From Desulfovibrio sp. DV (GTDB taxonomy: Bacteria; Desulfobacterota; Desulfovibrionia; Desulfovibrionales; Desulfovibrionaceae), in NCBI RefSeq assembly GCF_001936595.1, contig NZ_MLBG01000003.1, forward strand, positions 55,307 to 119,306: 64,000 bases of DNA, written 5' to 3'. Below are positions 1 to 9,096 of this stretch, in pieces (position 1 is the stretch's first letter; each line of letters starts with the position of its first letter). Under the pieces are notes generated by a model. That model made no database searches and was not told where the DNA came from. It saw nothing but the letters and a program-made list of their open reading frames with translations. Position numbers and translations under genes: made by a program.

Positions 1-219
1 CGCCAAAGCCATGGCCGCAACCCGATACCGGGAAGCAGGGATGGGCCAGAACCAACCGCATCCGCCGGTCCTGCCGGCCGGGCGGGGCAGCCTCCCCGGC
101 ATAACCCGCCGGCCCTGTGTGGCGTCCGCAAAAAAGCAGTTCTATTTTTTACGTATAAAAACGGCCACTTAAACTGACTGGCGCGCCAAGCAGCGCCACG
201 GCATTTCCCAAAGGCAACC
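1..219. other. Intergenic leader of the window
   Basis: No coding region can be supported here. The stretch lies downstream of the minus-strand PAS-GGDEF-EAL gene. A short inverted repeat TGGCGC/GCGCCA (179-184 and 193-198) could be part of its transcript end, but the stem is only 6 bp and has no following T-run on the minus strand, so I do not call a terminator. Confidence 0.5.
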
Positions 220-2697
220 CTAGACCGGCGAGCAGCCGCAGCCGCCGTCCAGGGCCTGGCGAATCAGCAGCAGGGCCGCGTCCTTGTCCACCGGACGCGA
301 GAACATGAAGCCCTGGGCCTTGTCGCAGTCGGCAAAGCGCAGCTTGTCGAGCTGGTCCTGATGCTCGACCCCCTCGGCAATGACGGTCAACCCCAGGCTG
401 CGGGCCAGGGCGATGATGGATTTGACGATTTCCTGGCTCTCGCCGTTGCAGTCGTCGCCGCTGATAAAGGACCGGTCGATCTTGAGATGGTCGATGGGCA
501 GCTGGCGCAGATAGGACAGGGAGGAATAGCCGGTGCCGAAATCGTCAATGGCGATCTTGACGCCAAGCGCCTTCAAACGGTTGAGCTCGCCGGCCGTATG
601 CTGGGCGTCGTGCATGAGCACCGACTCGGTGATTTCAAGCTTGAGGCAGGCCGGGTCCAGGTCGGTTTCGGCCAGAACCCCGGACACATGCTCCACCAGC
701 CCGTCCTTGACGAACTGGCGGCAGGACACGTTGACGCTGACCGAAAGCGCCCCGGCCTCGGGCATCGCCAGCTGCCAGTCGCGCAACTGGCGGCAGGCCT
801 CGCTGATGACGAACCGGCCAAGGGGCAGGATCAGCCCGGTCTCCTCGGCCAGGGGAATGAACCGCACCGGCGGCACCAGCCCCCGCACCGGATGGTCCCA
901 GCGCACCAGGGCCTCGAATCCCTCGATCCGCCCGCTCTGGACATCGACAATGGGCTGGTAATGGAGCAGCAGCTCGCCCCTCTCCAGGGCGGCGCGCAGA
1001 TCGGCCTCCAGGGTGATGGCGTCGAGAATCTCCTGGTGCATCTGGCGGTCAAAGATCATGGAGGTGCGGCCCGATTCCTTGGCCCGGTACATGGCGATGT
1101 CGGCGTCGCGCAGGATGTCCTCGGCGCGTTCATACTCCCGGGTGCGCAGCACAATGCCGATGCTGGCCCCGGGCGTGACCGTTGCGCCACAAAGGCCGTA
1201 GGGCCTGGCCAGGACCGTGCCGATGCGCTCGACCACGGTCATGACTTCCTTTTGGGACTTCAGTTCCTCCAAAATGATGGCGAACTCGTCCCCGCCCAGG
1301 CGGGCCACGGTATCCATGGTGCGCACGCAGGACAACAGCCGCCGCGACACCTCGATGAGCAGCTGATCCCCGGCCTGATGCCCCAGGGTATCGTTTATAC
1401 CCTTGAACTTGTTGAGATCAATCATGAGCACGGCGTACTGGTAGTTGCTGCGGCGCTTGCCGCGCGTCAGGGCCCGGTCGAGGCGGTCGGCAAACAGGCT
1501 GCGATTGGGCAGCCCGGTCAGGGCGTCGTGGAAAGCCTGATGGGTGATCTGCTCCTCAAAGGCCTTGCGCTCGGAAATATCCTGATAGATGTAGACGATG
1601 CCCTGGGTGCGCCCGCCGATTTCAATGGGGAAGCCGATCATGGACACCGGGATGAGCCGGCCGTCGCGGTGCAGGCGGAAGGTCTCGCGCACCAGCGGGC
1701 TCCCGGACAGGATGGCGTTTCGGGTGCTCTCGCACTCGCCAAGCAGATGCTCGGGCACGATATAGGTGCGCATCCCGAAGCCCTTGATCTCCTCGGCCTT
1801 GAAGCCAAAGAGATCTTCAAATGCCCGGTTGGCGTCGACGATGTTGCGGTGCATGTCAATGAGCGCAATGGCCTGGGGCGAATTGGCAAAAAGCTGGTCG
1901 AAATAGGCCCGCTGGGCGGCGAGCTGTTCCTCGGCCCGCTTGCGGTCGGTGATGTCCACCACCGTGCCCTCGTAATAGACGGCCTCGCCGGCGGCGTTGC
2001 GCACCACCCGGGCGTTTTCCGAGATCCAGATGACGGCCCCGTCTTTTTTGCGGATCTGCGACTCGAAGTTGTGCACCTCGTCATGGGCCGAGAGCAGGCG
2101 CACGAAGTCGTCGCGGCGGCGGGGATCGACATAGAGCTGGTTTTTGATGTCCCGGAAATGCTCGGTCATCTCGAAGACGGAGACAAAGCCGTAGATGCGG
2201 GCCAGGGTGCGGTTGGCTTCCAGGTAGCGGCCGCCGGGCGTGGTCTGGAAGATGCCCTCCACCGCGTTTTCAAAAATGGAGCGGTACTTGCGCTCGGCCG
2301 CGTCGAGCTGTTCCTCGGCCCGGCGACGGCCGGAAATGTCGCGGAAGATGACGCACGAGACGATGCGGCCGCCAACCACCCCCACCGGGAACTGGGACAG
2401 GCTCACGTCCACGGTGCCGCCGTCGCGCGCCCCCCAGCGGGTTTCCCGCAAAAAGGCCGAGCCGGACAGGCTCCAGACCTCGCCGGCCCCGTCGAGGCCC
2501 CGGCCCACGGCCGGACGCACCACCTCCCGCAGGTCGTGCCCCACGACCTCGGCCGCCTCCACGCCGAAAAGGGCCTCAAAGGCGGGATTGACCTGGAGCA
2601 CGATGCCGTCGGCGTCGCGCAAAAGGACTGCGTTTGGGGTACAGTGAAAGATGCGCCGAAAGACGTCTTCCGACAGTTCGGCAGACGGATGCGTCAT
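220..2697 (-). CDS. PAS-PAS-PAS-GGDEF-EAL cyclic-di-GMP signalling protein
   Basis: Predicted soluble bifunctional or switchable c-di-GMP enzyme of about 825 residues. Three PAS domains (roughly 10-120, 135-255 and 265-385) end in the usual PAC-like FRDISGR, VVDITDR and YQDISER segments. They are followed by a GGDEF domain with an intact GGDEF signature (ARLGGDEFAI), preceded five residues upstream by RTMD, an RxxD product-inhibition site. The C-terminal EAL domain keeps EALVRW, NVSCRQF and DDFGTGYSSL, so phosphodiesterase activity is plausible. No membrane segment or signal peptide is seen, so the PAS domains probably sense a cytosolic cue. ATG 2697 is preceded by an AAGG at suitable distance; an upstream TTG at 2715 is possible. 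It is divergent from glnS. Whether net activity is cyclase or phosphodiesterase cannot be told from sequence. Confidence 0.93.
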   Translation of the reverse strand: MTHPSAELSEDVFRRIFHCTPNAVLLRDADGIVLQVNPAFEALFGVEAAEVVGHDLREVVRPAVGRGLDGAGEVWSLSGSAFLRETRWGARDGGTVDVSLSQFPVGVVGGRIVSCVIFRDISGRRRAEEQLDAAERKYRSIFENAVEGIFQTTPGGRYLEANRTLARIYGFVSVFEMTEHFRDIKNQLYVDPRRRDDFVRLLSAHDEVHNFESQIRKKDGAVIWISENARVVRNAAGEAVYYEGTVVDITDRKRAEEQLAAQRAYFDQLFANSPQAIALIDMHRNIVDANRAFEDLFGFKAEEIKGFGMRTYIVPEHLLGECESTRNAILSGSPLVRETFRLHRDGRLIPVSMIGFPIEIGGRTQGIVYIYQDISERKAFEEQITHQAFHDALTGLPNRSLFADRLDRALTRGKRRSNYQYAVLMIDLNKFKGINDTLGHQAGDQLLIEVSRRLLSCVRTMDTVARLGGDEFAIILEELKSQKEVMTVVERIGTVLARPYGLCGATVTPGASIGIVLRTREYERAEDILRDADIAMYRAKESGRTSMIFDRQMHQEILDAITLEADLRAALERGELLLHYQPIVDVQSGRIEGFEALVRWDHPVRGLVPPVRFIPLAEETGLILPLGRFVISEACRQLRDWQLAMPEAGALSVSVNVSCRQFVKDGLVEHVSGVLAETDLDPACLKLEITESVLMHDAQHTAGELNRLKALGVKIAIDDFGTGYSSLSYLRQLPIDHLKIDRSFISGDDCNGESQEIVKSIIALARSLGLTVIAEGVEHQDQLDKLRFADCDKAQGFMFSRPVDKDAALLLIRQALDGGCGCSPV

Positions 2698-2936
2698 GAC
2701 TACCGCCTTGGGCAAAAGTGACGGGCATGTAGCAAGGGCAATACCAAAATGTCAATGTCACGAAATTATTGGAAAATTGATTATTGACTCCGGCAACATG
2801 GCGACATTTTTGGCAATGGGGCCACACTTTTGGTCCAGGCCGGGCCGGACCTATTTGACCCCCCGGCGATTTTCACCTAGCTTTTCCGTTTCTTGCGGCC
2901 CCATGCCGCCATCCATACAATCCACGAGGTCCCGCC
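2698..2936. promoter_or_regulatory. Divergent intergenic region, PAS-GGDEF-EAL / glnS
   Basis: This AT-richer spacer separates two divergent genes and should hold both promoters. A TTGACT hexamer at about 2783 is a possible -35 for glnS, but no convincing -10 follows. I see no operator-like palindrome. Confidence 0.3.
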
Positions 2937-4637
2937 ATGACCGCACCCAACGCGGACGATTCGGCCAAATCCGCCCCGGCTCCGGCCCGGGATTTCATCC
3001 GCCAGATTGTCGACGAAGACAACCGCACCGGCAAATGGGGCGGCCGCGTCCATACCCGGTTTCCGCCCGAACCAAACGGCTACCTGCACATCGGCCATGC
3101 CAAGTCCATCTGCCTCAATTTCGGCCTGGCCCGGGACTTCGGGGGCCTTTGCAACCTGCGCTTTGACGACACCAATCCGGCCAAGGAGGAAGTGGAATAC
3201 GTCGACGCCATCAAGGACGACGTGCGCTGGCTCGGCTTTTCCTGGGACGACCGGATGTTTTACGCCTCGGATTATTTCGAGAAGCTCTACGCCTTTGCCG
3301 AGCAGCTCATCGAAAAGGGCCTGGCCTACGTCGACGACCTCACCCAGGAGGAAATCCGGGCCTACCGGGGGACCCTGACCGAGACCGGCAAGAACAGCCC
3401 CTACCGGGACCGCGCCCCGGCTGAGAACCTCGACCTTTTCCGGCGGATGCGGGCCGGCGAATTTCCCGACGGGGCCAAGGTGCTGCGGGCGAAAATCGAC
3501 ATGCAAAGCCCCAACGTGGTGCTGCGCGACCCGGTCATCTACCGCATCAAGCATGTGGAGCACCATCGCACGGGCAATACCTGGTGCATCTATCCCATGT
3601 ACGACTACACCCATTGCATTTCCGACGCCCTGGAAGGCATCACCCATTCCATCTGCTCGCTGGAATTCGAGAACAACCGGCCGCTCTATGACTGGGTGCT
3701 TAACAACCTGCCGGTGCCCGGCCATCCGCAGCAGATCGAATTTGCCCGATTAAACCTGTCCTATACGGTCTTAAGCAAACGCAAGCTCATCCAGCTGGTC
3801 ACGGAAAAGGCGGTCTCCGGCTGGGACGACCCCCGCCTGCCGACCCTGAGCGGCATCCGCCGCCGGGGCTACACCCCCGAAGCCATGCGGGATTTCTGCG
3901 AGCGCATCGGCGTGTCCAAGGCCGACAGCCAAGTGGACATGGCCCTTTTGGAACACTGCCTGCGCGAGGATTTAAACCGCCGGGCCAAGCGGCTCATGGC
4001 CGTGCTGCGCCCGCTCAAGCTCGTCATCGAGAACTATCCCGAGGGCAAGGTGGAGGACATCCACTTCCCCTATCATCCCGAGGACGAGTCCATGGGGGCG
4101 CGCACCGTGCCCTTTACCCGCGAACTCTATGTCGAACGCGACGACTTCATGGAAACGCCGGCCAAGAAATGGTTCCGGCTGGCCCCGGGGGCCGAGGTCC
4201 GTCTGCGCCACGCCTACTACGTGACCTGCACCGAGGTGATTAAAGACTCGGCCGGCGAGGTGGTGGAACTGCGCTGCACCCACGACCCGGCCACCAAGGG
4301 CGGCTGGTCCGACGACGGCCGCAAGGTCAAGGGCACCATCCACTGGGTCTCGGCCGCCCACGCCCTGCCGGCCGAGGTGCGCCTGTACGACCGGCTTTTC
4401 ACCAAGGAAAATCCGTCCGAGGGCAAGGGCGATTTCAAGGACTGGCTCAATCCCGACTCCCTCACCGTTGTGGCAAACGCGCTGATCGAACCGGCCTTGG
4501 CCGACATTGCCGTTGGCGAGAACGTCCAGTTCGAGCGGCTGGGCTATTTCTGCGTGGACAAGGATTCGACGGCGGCCAAGCGGGTGTTTAACCGCTCGGT
4601 GGCCCTTAAGGACTCCTGGGCCAAGGGCGGCCGGTAA
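2937..4637 (+). CDS. glnS: Glutaminyl-tRNA synthetase
   Basis: Class I aminoacyl-tRNA synthetase that charges tRNA-Gln with glutamine in the cytoplasm. The protein is 566 residues, close to the usual 550-580 of bacterial GlnRS. The ATP-binding HIGH signature is intact (HIGH at 51-54 within [11 protein letters not shown]), and the second signature appears as VLSKRKL (278-284), the GlnRS form of KMSKS. The catalytic domain with RFPPEPNG at the N-terminus is followed by the two beta-barrel anticodon-binding domains; [13 protein letters not shown] is typical of the family. A direct glnS implies this organism does not depend on the Glu-tRNA-Gln amidotransferase route for glutamine. The gene appears monocistronic and ends at a strong hairpin terminator. 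Confidence 0.98.
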   Translation: MTAPNADDSAKSAPAPARDFIRQIVDEDNRTGKWGGRVHTRFPPEPNGYLHIGHAKSICLNFGLARDFGGLCNLRFDDTNPAKEEVEYVDAIKDDVRWLGFSWDDRMFYASDYFEKLYAFAEQLIEKGLAYVDDLTQEEIRAYRGTLTETGKNSPYRDRAPAENLDLFRRMRAGEFPDGAKVLRAKIDMQSPNVVLRDPVIYRIKHVEHHRTGNTWCIYPMYDYTHCISDALEGITHSICSLEFENNRPLYDWVLNNLPVPGHPQQIEFARLNLSYTVLSKRKLIQLVTEKAVSGWDDPRLPTLSGIRRRGYTPEAMRDFCERIGVSKADSQVDMALLEHCLREDLNRRAKRLMAVLRPLKLVIENYPEGKVEDIHFPYHPEDESMGARTVPFTRELYVERDDFMETPAKKWFRLAPGAEVRLRHAYYVTCTEVIKDSAGEVVELRCTHDPATKGGWSDDGRKVKGTIHWVSAAHALPAEVRLYDRLFTKENPSEGKGDFKDWLNPDSLTVVANALIEPALADIAVGENVQFERLGYFCVDKDSTAAKRVFNRSVALKDSWAKGGR

Positions 4638-4707
4638 AACTATTTGAACGGCCGGCCCGGAGCCAAGGGCCGCCTGGGCCGGCGGCCGGCTGCCGGCCGG
4701 CAACGAA

Positions 4708-4745
4708 AAACGCGCGCATCAGGTGATGCGCGCGTTTCTTTTTTT
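4708..4745 (+). terminator. Rho-independent terminator of glnS
   Basis: A perfect 13-bp stem (4708-4720 with 4725-4737, arms AAACGCGCGCATC and GATGCGCGCGTTT) closes on a 4-nt loop and runs into a T-rich tract (4735-4745). It starts about 70 nt after the glnS stop. Confidence 0.9.
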
Positions 4746-4818
4746 CACGGCAGCGGCGGCAGCGTGGCGGCAGGACCGGAACCAGCCGGCAACCAGAACC
4801 GGGCCGGCCCCATAAATG

Positions 4819-4857
4819 AAAAAGGACTTCCGGGTCGCCATCCCTGAAGTCCTTTTT
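4819..4857. terminator. Second hairpin downstream of glnS
   Basis: A 12-bp inverted repeat AAAAAGGACTTC / GAAGTCCTTTTT (4819-4830 and 4846-4857) has a 15-nt loop. It has A- and T-rich ends and could terminate transcription in either direction, making it a backup terminator before the lipoprotein gene. Confidence 0.6.
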
Positions 4858-5190
4858 CCAAAATTGTGTTCGTGGAGGAAGGATGTTTTTCTTAGAGCAA
4901 GAGCCGGGCCAATCCGAAAAAACCGCCTGGAAATTTAAAAACACAATCTATTCAAAGCCCTTAGATACACCTGCCAGCGAACAGGAAGCGGCCAGAGGCC
5001 GGAGGCGACGTACAAAATCTTGTACCGGACGAAAAAGGCCGCCCAGGCTGGTACAAGATTTTGCACATTCCCATGGCAAACCGGCTGTGACCCTTGGCAA
5101 AAGACATACGTCGGGTGTAGCCTGCCACCAGGACAAAGCCCGGCGTCAGGCCGGACAGGGCCCGCACCCCATACACCACAGGAGAACCCC
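4858..5190. promoter_or_regulatory. Upstream region of the Cys-rich lipoprotein gene
   Basis: About 330 bases without a supported gene. It holds the operator-like dyads at 5010-5066 (separate entry). An ATG with a good Shine-Dalgarno at 4883 opens a 127-codon frame, but that frame runs through the dyads and into the lipoprotein gene in another phase, and its composition is that of non-coding DNA. Confidence 0.4.
5010..5066. promoter_or_regulatory. Paired operator-like dyads
   Basis: Two copies of a 17-bp site lie in opposite orientation, GTACAAAATCTTGTACC at 5010-5026 and GGTACAAGATTTTGCAC at 5050-5066, differing at one base. The first is itself a dyad, GTACAA-N4-TTGTAC. This is the arrangement of a dimer-binding transcription factor site used twice. 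The sites lie 125-180 nt upstream of the lipoprotein start. The cognate regulator is unknown. Confidence 0.5.
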
Positions 5191-5523
5191 ATGCGCCTGT
5201 GTCTTTTTGCCGTCAGCTGTCTTCTGTTCGCCTGGCTCAGTGCCGGCTGTACGCCCAAACCGGTGACCGATTCGGAGTTCCGGGGCTTCTGCTACACCTC
5301 CGAGGGCGGGCGCAACAACTCGTGCGACACCATCACCATGTGCAATGTCTACGATTCGCAGGTGATTTCGACCAAATTCGCTTCCCGCAAAGCCTGCAAC
5401 GACGCCTGCAACGACGTGTACAACGAACTGGCCGGCCCCAATCAGTTCAACGGCTGTATGCCGACTATCGGCGTTGGACTCACCTGGTGTTCCAAATACT
5501 GCAACAGCAACTATCCCGAGTAG
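5191..5523 (+). CDS. Small cysteine-rich lipoprotein, function unknown
   Basis: A 110-residue predicted lipoprotein. The N-terminus has a short hydrophobic signal and a lipobox LSAGC, placing the lipidated cysteine at position 20. The mature part has eight further cysteines (34, 45, 51, 69, 73, 89, 100, 104), including two CX3C pairs (69/73 and 100/104). This is an even number that suggests a disulfide-stabilised periplasmic fold. ATG 5191 was chosen because AGGAGA sits just upstream and it gives a complete lipoprotein signal. A longer in-frame start exists at 5020 but has no signal sequence. I recognise no family. It stands alone behind paired operator-like dyads, so it may be a regulated envelope protein. 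Confidence 0.72.
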   Translation: MRLCLFAVSCLLFAWLSAGCTPKPVTDSEFRGFCYTSEGGRNNSCDTITMCNVYDSQVISTKFASRKACNDACNDVYNELAGPNQFNGCMPTIGVGLTWCSKYCNSNYPE

Positions 5524-5584
5524 GCCTGCGGCCGGACGTCCCCGAGGGCGCAACCGGAGCGGTTTGTGTTTGCGCTGTTTGACG

Positions 5585-5660
5585 TTTGCCGACAGGACAG
5601 GCCACAATGTGAGAAAGTGCATCGCCTGACTGACGGCCAGGACTGGCCGGTGTCGGCAAA
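5585..5660. other. Structured intergenic element closed by a 10-bp stem
   Basis: TTTGCCGACA (5585-5594) pairs perfectly with TGTCGGCAAA (5651-5660). The enclosed 56 nt contain a further GGCCA/TGGCC stem near the 3' side. The element lies between the lipoprotein and the Nif11-like gene. It could be the lipoprotein terminator, a structured leader or a small RNA. It is about tRNA-sized but lacks a T-arm TTCRA, so it is not a tRNA. Confidence 0.35.
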
Positions 5661-5772
5661 TTCACAGGCAACACCATAAAATGACATACTTTATTTTAAG
5701 AAGGCAGCCAGGCCGCCAGGTTGGCGCGCGATGTGCAATGACCGCCCTCGATTTCACGGGGAGGACTGCATC

Positions 5773-6018
5773 ATGTCGCTTGAAAGTGCCAAGGCCTTTG
5801 TCGCCCGCCTGCATGAGGACCCGCAATTCCGCTGGGCCCTTGGCGAATGCCGCAACAAATGGGAACGCCGCCGGTTCGTCATCCTGGAAGGCTACCGCTT
5901 CAGCCCGGCCGAACTGGTCTGCGCCACGAGCCCGGCCGGCCGGACCTCGGCCGAGCGGGCTGCGGTCATCGACCGGGTTCGCCGCCAGCACGGCGACACC
6001 GCCTACGCCTTCATGTAG
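5773..6018 (+). CDS. Nif11-like leader-domain protein
   Basis: An 81-residue protein matching the Nif11-like leader family. The start MSLESAKAFVARLHEDPQF, a central RRRFVILEGYRF and a final PAEL block follow the family pattern (MS-x-E-x-x-x-F-x-x-x-L-x-x-D, then GY-x-F-x-x-x-EL). In other bacteria this domain is a leader peptide for modified natural products or a stand-alone protein of unknown role. Here no Gly-Gly cleavage motif and no Cys/Ser/Thr-rich core follow; the tail is short and charged. ATG 5773 gives the canonical N-terminus, and an upstream in-frame ATG at 5731 adds an atypical extension. No maturation enzyme is nearby. The hybrid kinase gene begins within 20-95 nt downstream, so the two may be co-transcribed. 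Confidence 0.72.
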   Translation: MSLESAKAFVARLHEDPQFRWALGECRNKWERRRFVILEGYRFSPAELVCATSPAGRTSAERAAVIDRVRRQHGDTAYAFM

Positions 6019-6111
6019 CCGCCGGGACGACCGGGCATGAACCGCTGCGGACGCCTGCCTGCCCGGTTTCGGCCGCGGGCCGTGGCCATCCGGCCCGGCT
6101 GCCCGGACCGG

Positions 6112-9030
6112 ATGCGTCGTTTGTGCCTGCTCGGGACGCTCCTGGCCCTCCTGTGCTTCGGAAGTCTTCCGGTCCTGGCCGCAGCCCTGCCGCCGCCTGT
6201 CGCCGACATCCGCTCCCGGCTGACCGAGACCGAACAGGCCTTCCTGGCCGCCCACCCGGTCCTGCGCGTGGGCGTGGCCGCCGGCCAGAATCCCTTCCAG
6301 AACATCGTGCGCGACCCCGACGGCACGCCCCGCTACCAGGGGTTGGCCGCCGATTATCTCACCGACCTCACGGCCATGCTCGGGGTGACCTTTGCCCCGG
6401 CCTTCGACATCACCTTCACCCGCGCCCTGGAACTGGCCCAGACCGGCGGCATCGACCTGTTCGCCTGCCTCACCGACACCCCCGGCCGCCGGGCCTTCTT
6501 GCACCTGACCAAGCCCTACGCCAGCCATCCCTACGTCATGATTACCCGAACAGGCCCGGATGCGGTCTGGAACCTGTCTGATCTGGCCGGCCGGACCGTG
6601 GCCGTGGCCCCGACCTATTTTGCCTACGAACGCCTGCAAAGCGAACATCCCGAATTGGGGGCGCAGTTCGATTTCAAACGCAACGCCATCGAGACCATGG
6701 CGGCCGTGGCCGGCGGACAGGCCGATGCCTGCTTTGTCAATCTCGTGGCGGCAACAGGCATCATCCGGGAGCATGGCTTTGACAATCTGCGCATCGTCGC
6801 CGCCATGCCCTGGCCCGACAACGCCATCTGCATGGGCTCGCCCGATGCCGTGCTGGCCGGCATCCTGCAAAAGGCCCTGGACGCCATCCCCCAGGAACGC
6901 AAAACCGCCCTGGCCGCCCGCTGGTTCGACGCGGCCACCCCGGCCCGGGCCAGCCAGATGCACCCGCCCGGACGCTGGCTCCTGGCCGGCGGCATGGCCG
7001 CCATCCTGGCCGGCGCGCTGTGGTGGTGGCGACGCCGCCTGGGTGCCGAGGTCGCCCGCCGCAAAGCCACCGAGCGCGACCTCACCCACCACCGCGAAAT
7101 GCTTGAGGCCGTCCTGAACGCCACAAACGACGCCATCCTGGTCCTCGACGAGTCCTATCATGTGGTCATGATCAACAAGACCGGGGCCGAGCGTTTCGGG
7201 CTGGGCGTCGAATCCATGCTCGGCCGGGGCGTCCTGGAGCTCACCGACGCACCCGTGGCCGCCGCCCGCCGGGAGCGCTACCGCAAGGTGCAGGAAACCG
7301 GGATGCCCGAGCGCTTCACCGACAAACGGGCCGGCCATGTCTACGAAAACACCGTCTATCCCATACCGGCCACTCCCGGCGGCAGACTGCACCTGGCCAT
7401 CTACGCCCGGGACGTGACCGAGCAACTGGCGGCCGATCAGGCCCTGCGCCAGAGCCAGGAACGCCTGGCCAACATCTTCCGCCTCTCCCCGGTGGTGGTC
7501 ACCATCACCACCTTGCCCGAGGGCCGTTACCTCGACGTCAACGAGGCGTTTTGCGCCATCACCGGGTATGCCCGCAGCGACGTCATCGACCGCAGCTCGG
7601 CAGAGCTTGGCCTGTGGCTCAGTTCCACCGACCGGGACCGCATCATGCAGACCATCGAGCGCGACGGGCAGGTGCGCAACAAGGAAGTCCGGCTGCGGAT
7701 GCGCGACGGCCGGCTGATCACGGTCCTGCTGTCGTGCACGCCCATGGAAGCCTATGGCCAGCCGTGCCTGCTCTCCATCGTGGTGGACATCACCGGCCGC
7801 AAAACCATGGAGGAAGCCCTGCGCCTGGCCAAGGACTCGGCCGAAGCGGCCAACCAGGCCAAAAGCCGCTTCCTCTCCACCATGAGCCACGAAATCCGCA
7901 CCCCCATGAACACCATCCTCGGCATGGTGGATGTGCTGCGCGGCACCCCGCTGACAACCCGGCAGCAGGATTTCCTGCGCACCCTGGAGGTGGCCGGCGA
8001 ATCCCTCATGGCCCTTTTGACCGACATCCTCGAACTGTCCAAGATCGAATCCGGCGTCCTGGAGCTGGCCCGGGAGCCCTACAATCCGGTCGCCCTGCTC
8101 CACCACGCCAGCGCCCTGCTGACCCCCCAGGCCGAGGCCAAGGGCCTGACCATCCGGGTCGAAATCGCCCCCGACGTGCCCACGGAGGCCTGGGGCGATC
8201 CGGGCCGCATCAGCCAGATCCTGGTCAATCTGGCCGGCAACGCCGTGAAATTCACGGCCAAGGGCGAGGTGGTCCTCGGCCTGGCCCTGCTGCCGGCCCG
8301 GCTGGCCCGGGAGGACCTGCTTTTTCGCGTGGCCGACACCGGCATCGGCATTGATCCGGAAAAACGCGAAACCATCTTCAAACCCTTCACCCAGGCCGAC
8401 TCCTCCACCACCCGGGCCTACGGCGGCACGGGCCTGGGCCTGGCCATCAGCACCCTGCTGGCCGACGGCATGGACGGCCGGCTCTGGGTGGAATCCACTG
8501 CCGGCGCCGGCAGCACCTTTTACTGCGCCCTGCCCCGCGACGCCCGCAGCCGGCAACAGCAGCCGCCCCGCCTGGCCCAGACGGCTCCCGCCCGTGACGC
8601 CCGCCCGGAGTTGGCCGGCCGGCGCAGCCTGCTCATCGTCGAGGACAGCGAACCCAACCGCCTGCTCTATGAGGCCTTTCTGGAAGACCTGCCCCTGGCC
8701 GTCAGCTACGCCCATACCGGCGCCCAGGCCCTGGAGCGGCTCGATGCCTCCCGGTTTGACGCCGTGATCATGGACATCCAGCTGCCCGACATCGACGGGT
8801 TCACCGTGATCGAGGAAATCCGCCGGCGTGAAGCCGCCGCCGGCCGCCCGGCCACCCCCATCATGGTGGTCACGGCTTTTGCCTTTCGCGAGGAAAGCAG
8901 CCGGGCCACCGCCGCCGGGGCCGCCATGTTGCTCACCAAGCCCATCCAGAAAGGGCCGTTTCTGGCCAGGCTGGCCAGCCTGTTTGAACCGGCCGGCCAC
9001 AGCGACCCGGCTGCCGACACGCCTGCATAG
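6112..9030 (+). CDS. EvgS-like hybrid sensor histidine kinase with periplasmic binding-protein domain
   Basis: A membrane hybrid kinase of about 972 residues. In order: signal peptide or N-terminal membrane segment; a periplasmic SBP_bac_3 solute-binding domain (about 45-285, with ILRVGV-like VLRVGV and GGIDLFACLTDTPGR); one transmembrane helix (about 288-306, ending WWWRRR); PAS (328-440); PAS (451-565); HisKA with SHEIRTPMN (His593); HATPase with N and G boxes (about 690-805); and a C-terminal receiver with VEDSEPN and phospho-acceptor Asp888 in MDIQLPD. It should bind a small solute outside and relay phosphate to an unlinked partner, because no response-regulator or HPt gene adjoins. Start 6112 gives a normal signal peptide; ATG 6037 would add 25 basic residues. 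It follows the Nif11-like gene closely. Confidence 0.93.
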   Translation: MRRLCLLGTLLALLCFGSLPVLAAALPPPVADIRSRLTETEQAFLAAHPVLRVGVAAGQNPFQNIVRDPDGTPRYQGLAADYLTDLTAMLGVTFAPAFDITFTRALELAQTGGIDLFACLTDTPGRRAFLHLTKPYASHPYVMITRTGPDAVWNLSDLAGRTVAVAPTYFAYERLQSEHPELGAQFDFKRNAIETMAAVAGGQADACFVNLVAATGIIREHGFDNLRIVAAMPWPDNAICMGSPDAVLAGILQKALDAIPQERKTALAARWFDAATPARASQMHPPGRWLLAGGMAAILAGALWWWRRRLGAEVARRKATERDLTHHREMLEAVLNATNDAILVLDESYHVVMINKTGAERFGLGVESMLGRGVLELTDAPVAAARRERYRKVQETGMPERFTDKRAGHVYENTVYPIPATPGGRLHLAIYARDVTEQLAADQALRQSQERLANIFRLSPVVVTITTLPEGRYLDVNEAFCAITGYARSDVIDRSSAELGLWLSSTDRDRIMQTIERDGQVRNKEVRLRMRDGRLITVLLSCTPMEAYGQPCLLSIVVDITGRKTMEEALRLAKDSAEAANQAKSRFLSTMSHEIRTPMNTILGMVDVLRGTPLTTRQQDFLRTLEVAGESLMALLTDILELSKIESGVLELAREPYNPVALLHHASALLTPQAEAKGLTIRVEIAPDVPTEAWGDPGRISQILVNLAGNAVKFTAKGEVVLGLALLPARLAREDLLFRVADTGIGIDPEKRETIFKPFTQADSSTTRAYGGTGLGLAISTLLADGMDGRLWVESTAGAGSTFYCALPRDARSRQQQPPRLAQTAPARDARPELAGRRSLLIVEDSEPNRLLYEAFLEDLPLAVSYAHTGAQALERLDASRFDAVIMDIQLPDIDGFTVIEEIRRREAAAGRPATPIMVVTAFAFREESSRATAAGAAMLLTKPIQKGPFLARLASLFEPAGHSDPAADTPA

Positions 9031-9096
9031 ACAACCGCCGCCCATTCGCAGTAAGAAGGAACATGGGGCAAGAGCCCACTGCCAAGGAGGCACACG

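Noticed and set aside
361..2721. A 786-codon plus-strand frame opposite the GGDEF-EAL gene
   Set aside because: Same cause: an antisense shadow of a GC-rich gene, no recognisable domain, while the minus strand shows intact PAS, GGDEF and EAL motifs.
4883..5266. A 127-codon plus-strand frame with a good ribosome-binding site before the lipoprotein
   Set aside because: The translation is basic, low-complexity and passes through the operator-like dyads and into the lipoprotein gene in another phase. No homology-like pattern was seen.
5585..5660. A possible tRNA, since the stem-closed element is 76 nt long
   Set aside because: The 3' half has no TTCRA T-loop and no matching anticodon arm, and the closing stem is 10 bp rather than 7.
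5662..9093. A 1143-codon minus-strand open frame opposite the hybrid kinase gene
   Set aside because: Its translation is Gly/Gln/His/Ala-rich and low in complexity, as expected from the complement of a GC-rich coding gene with strong third-position bias. The plus strand encodes a complete, motif-bearing kinase.
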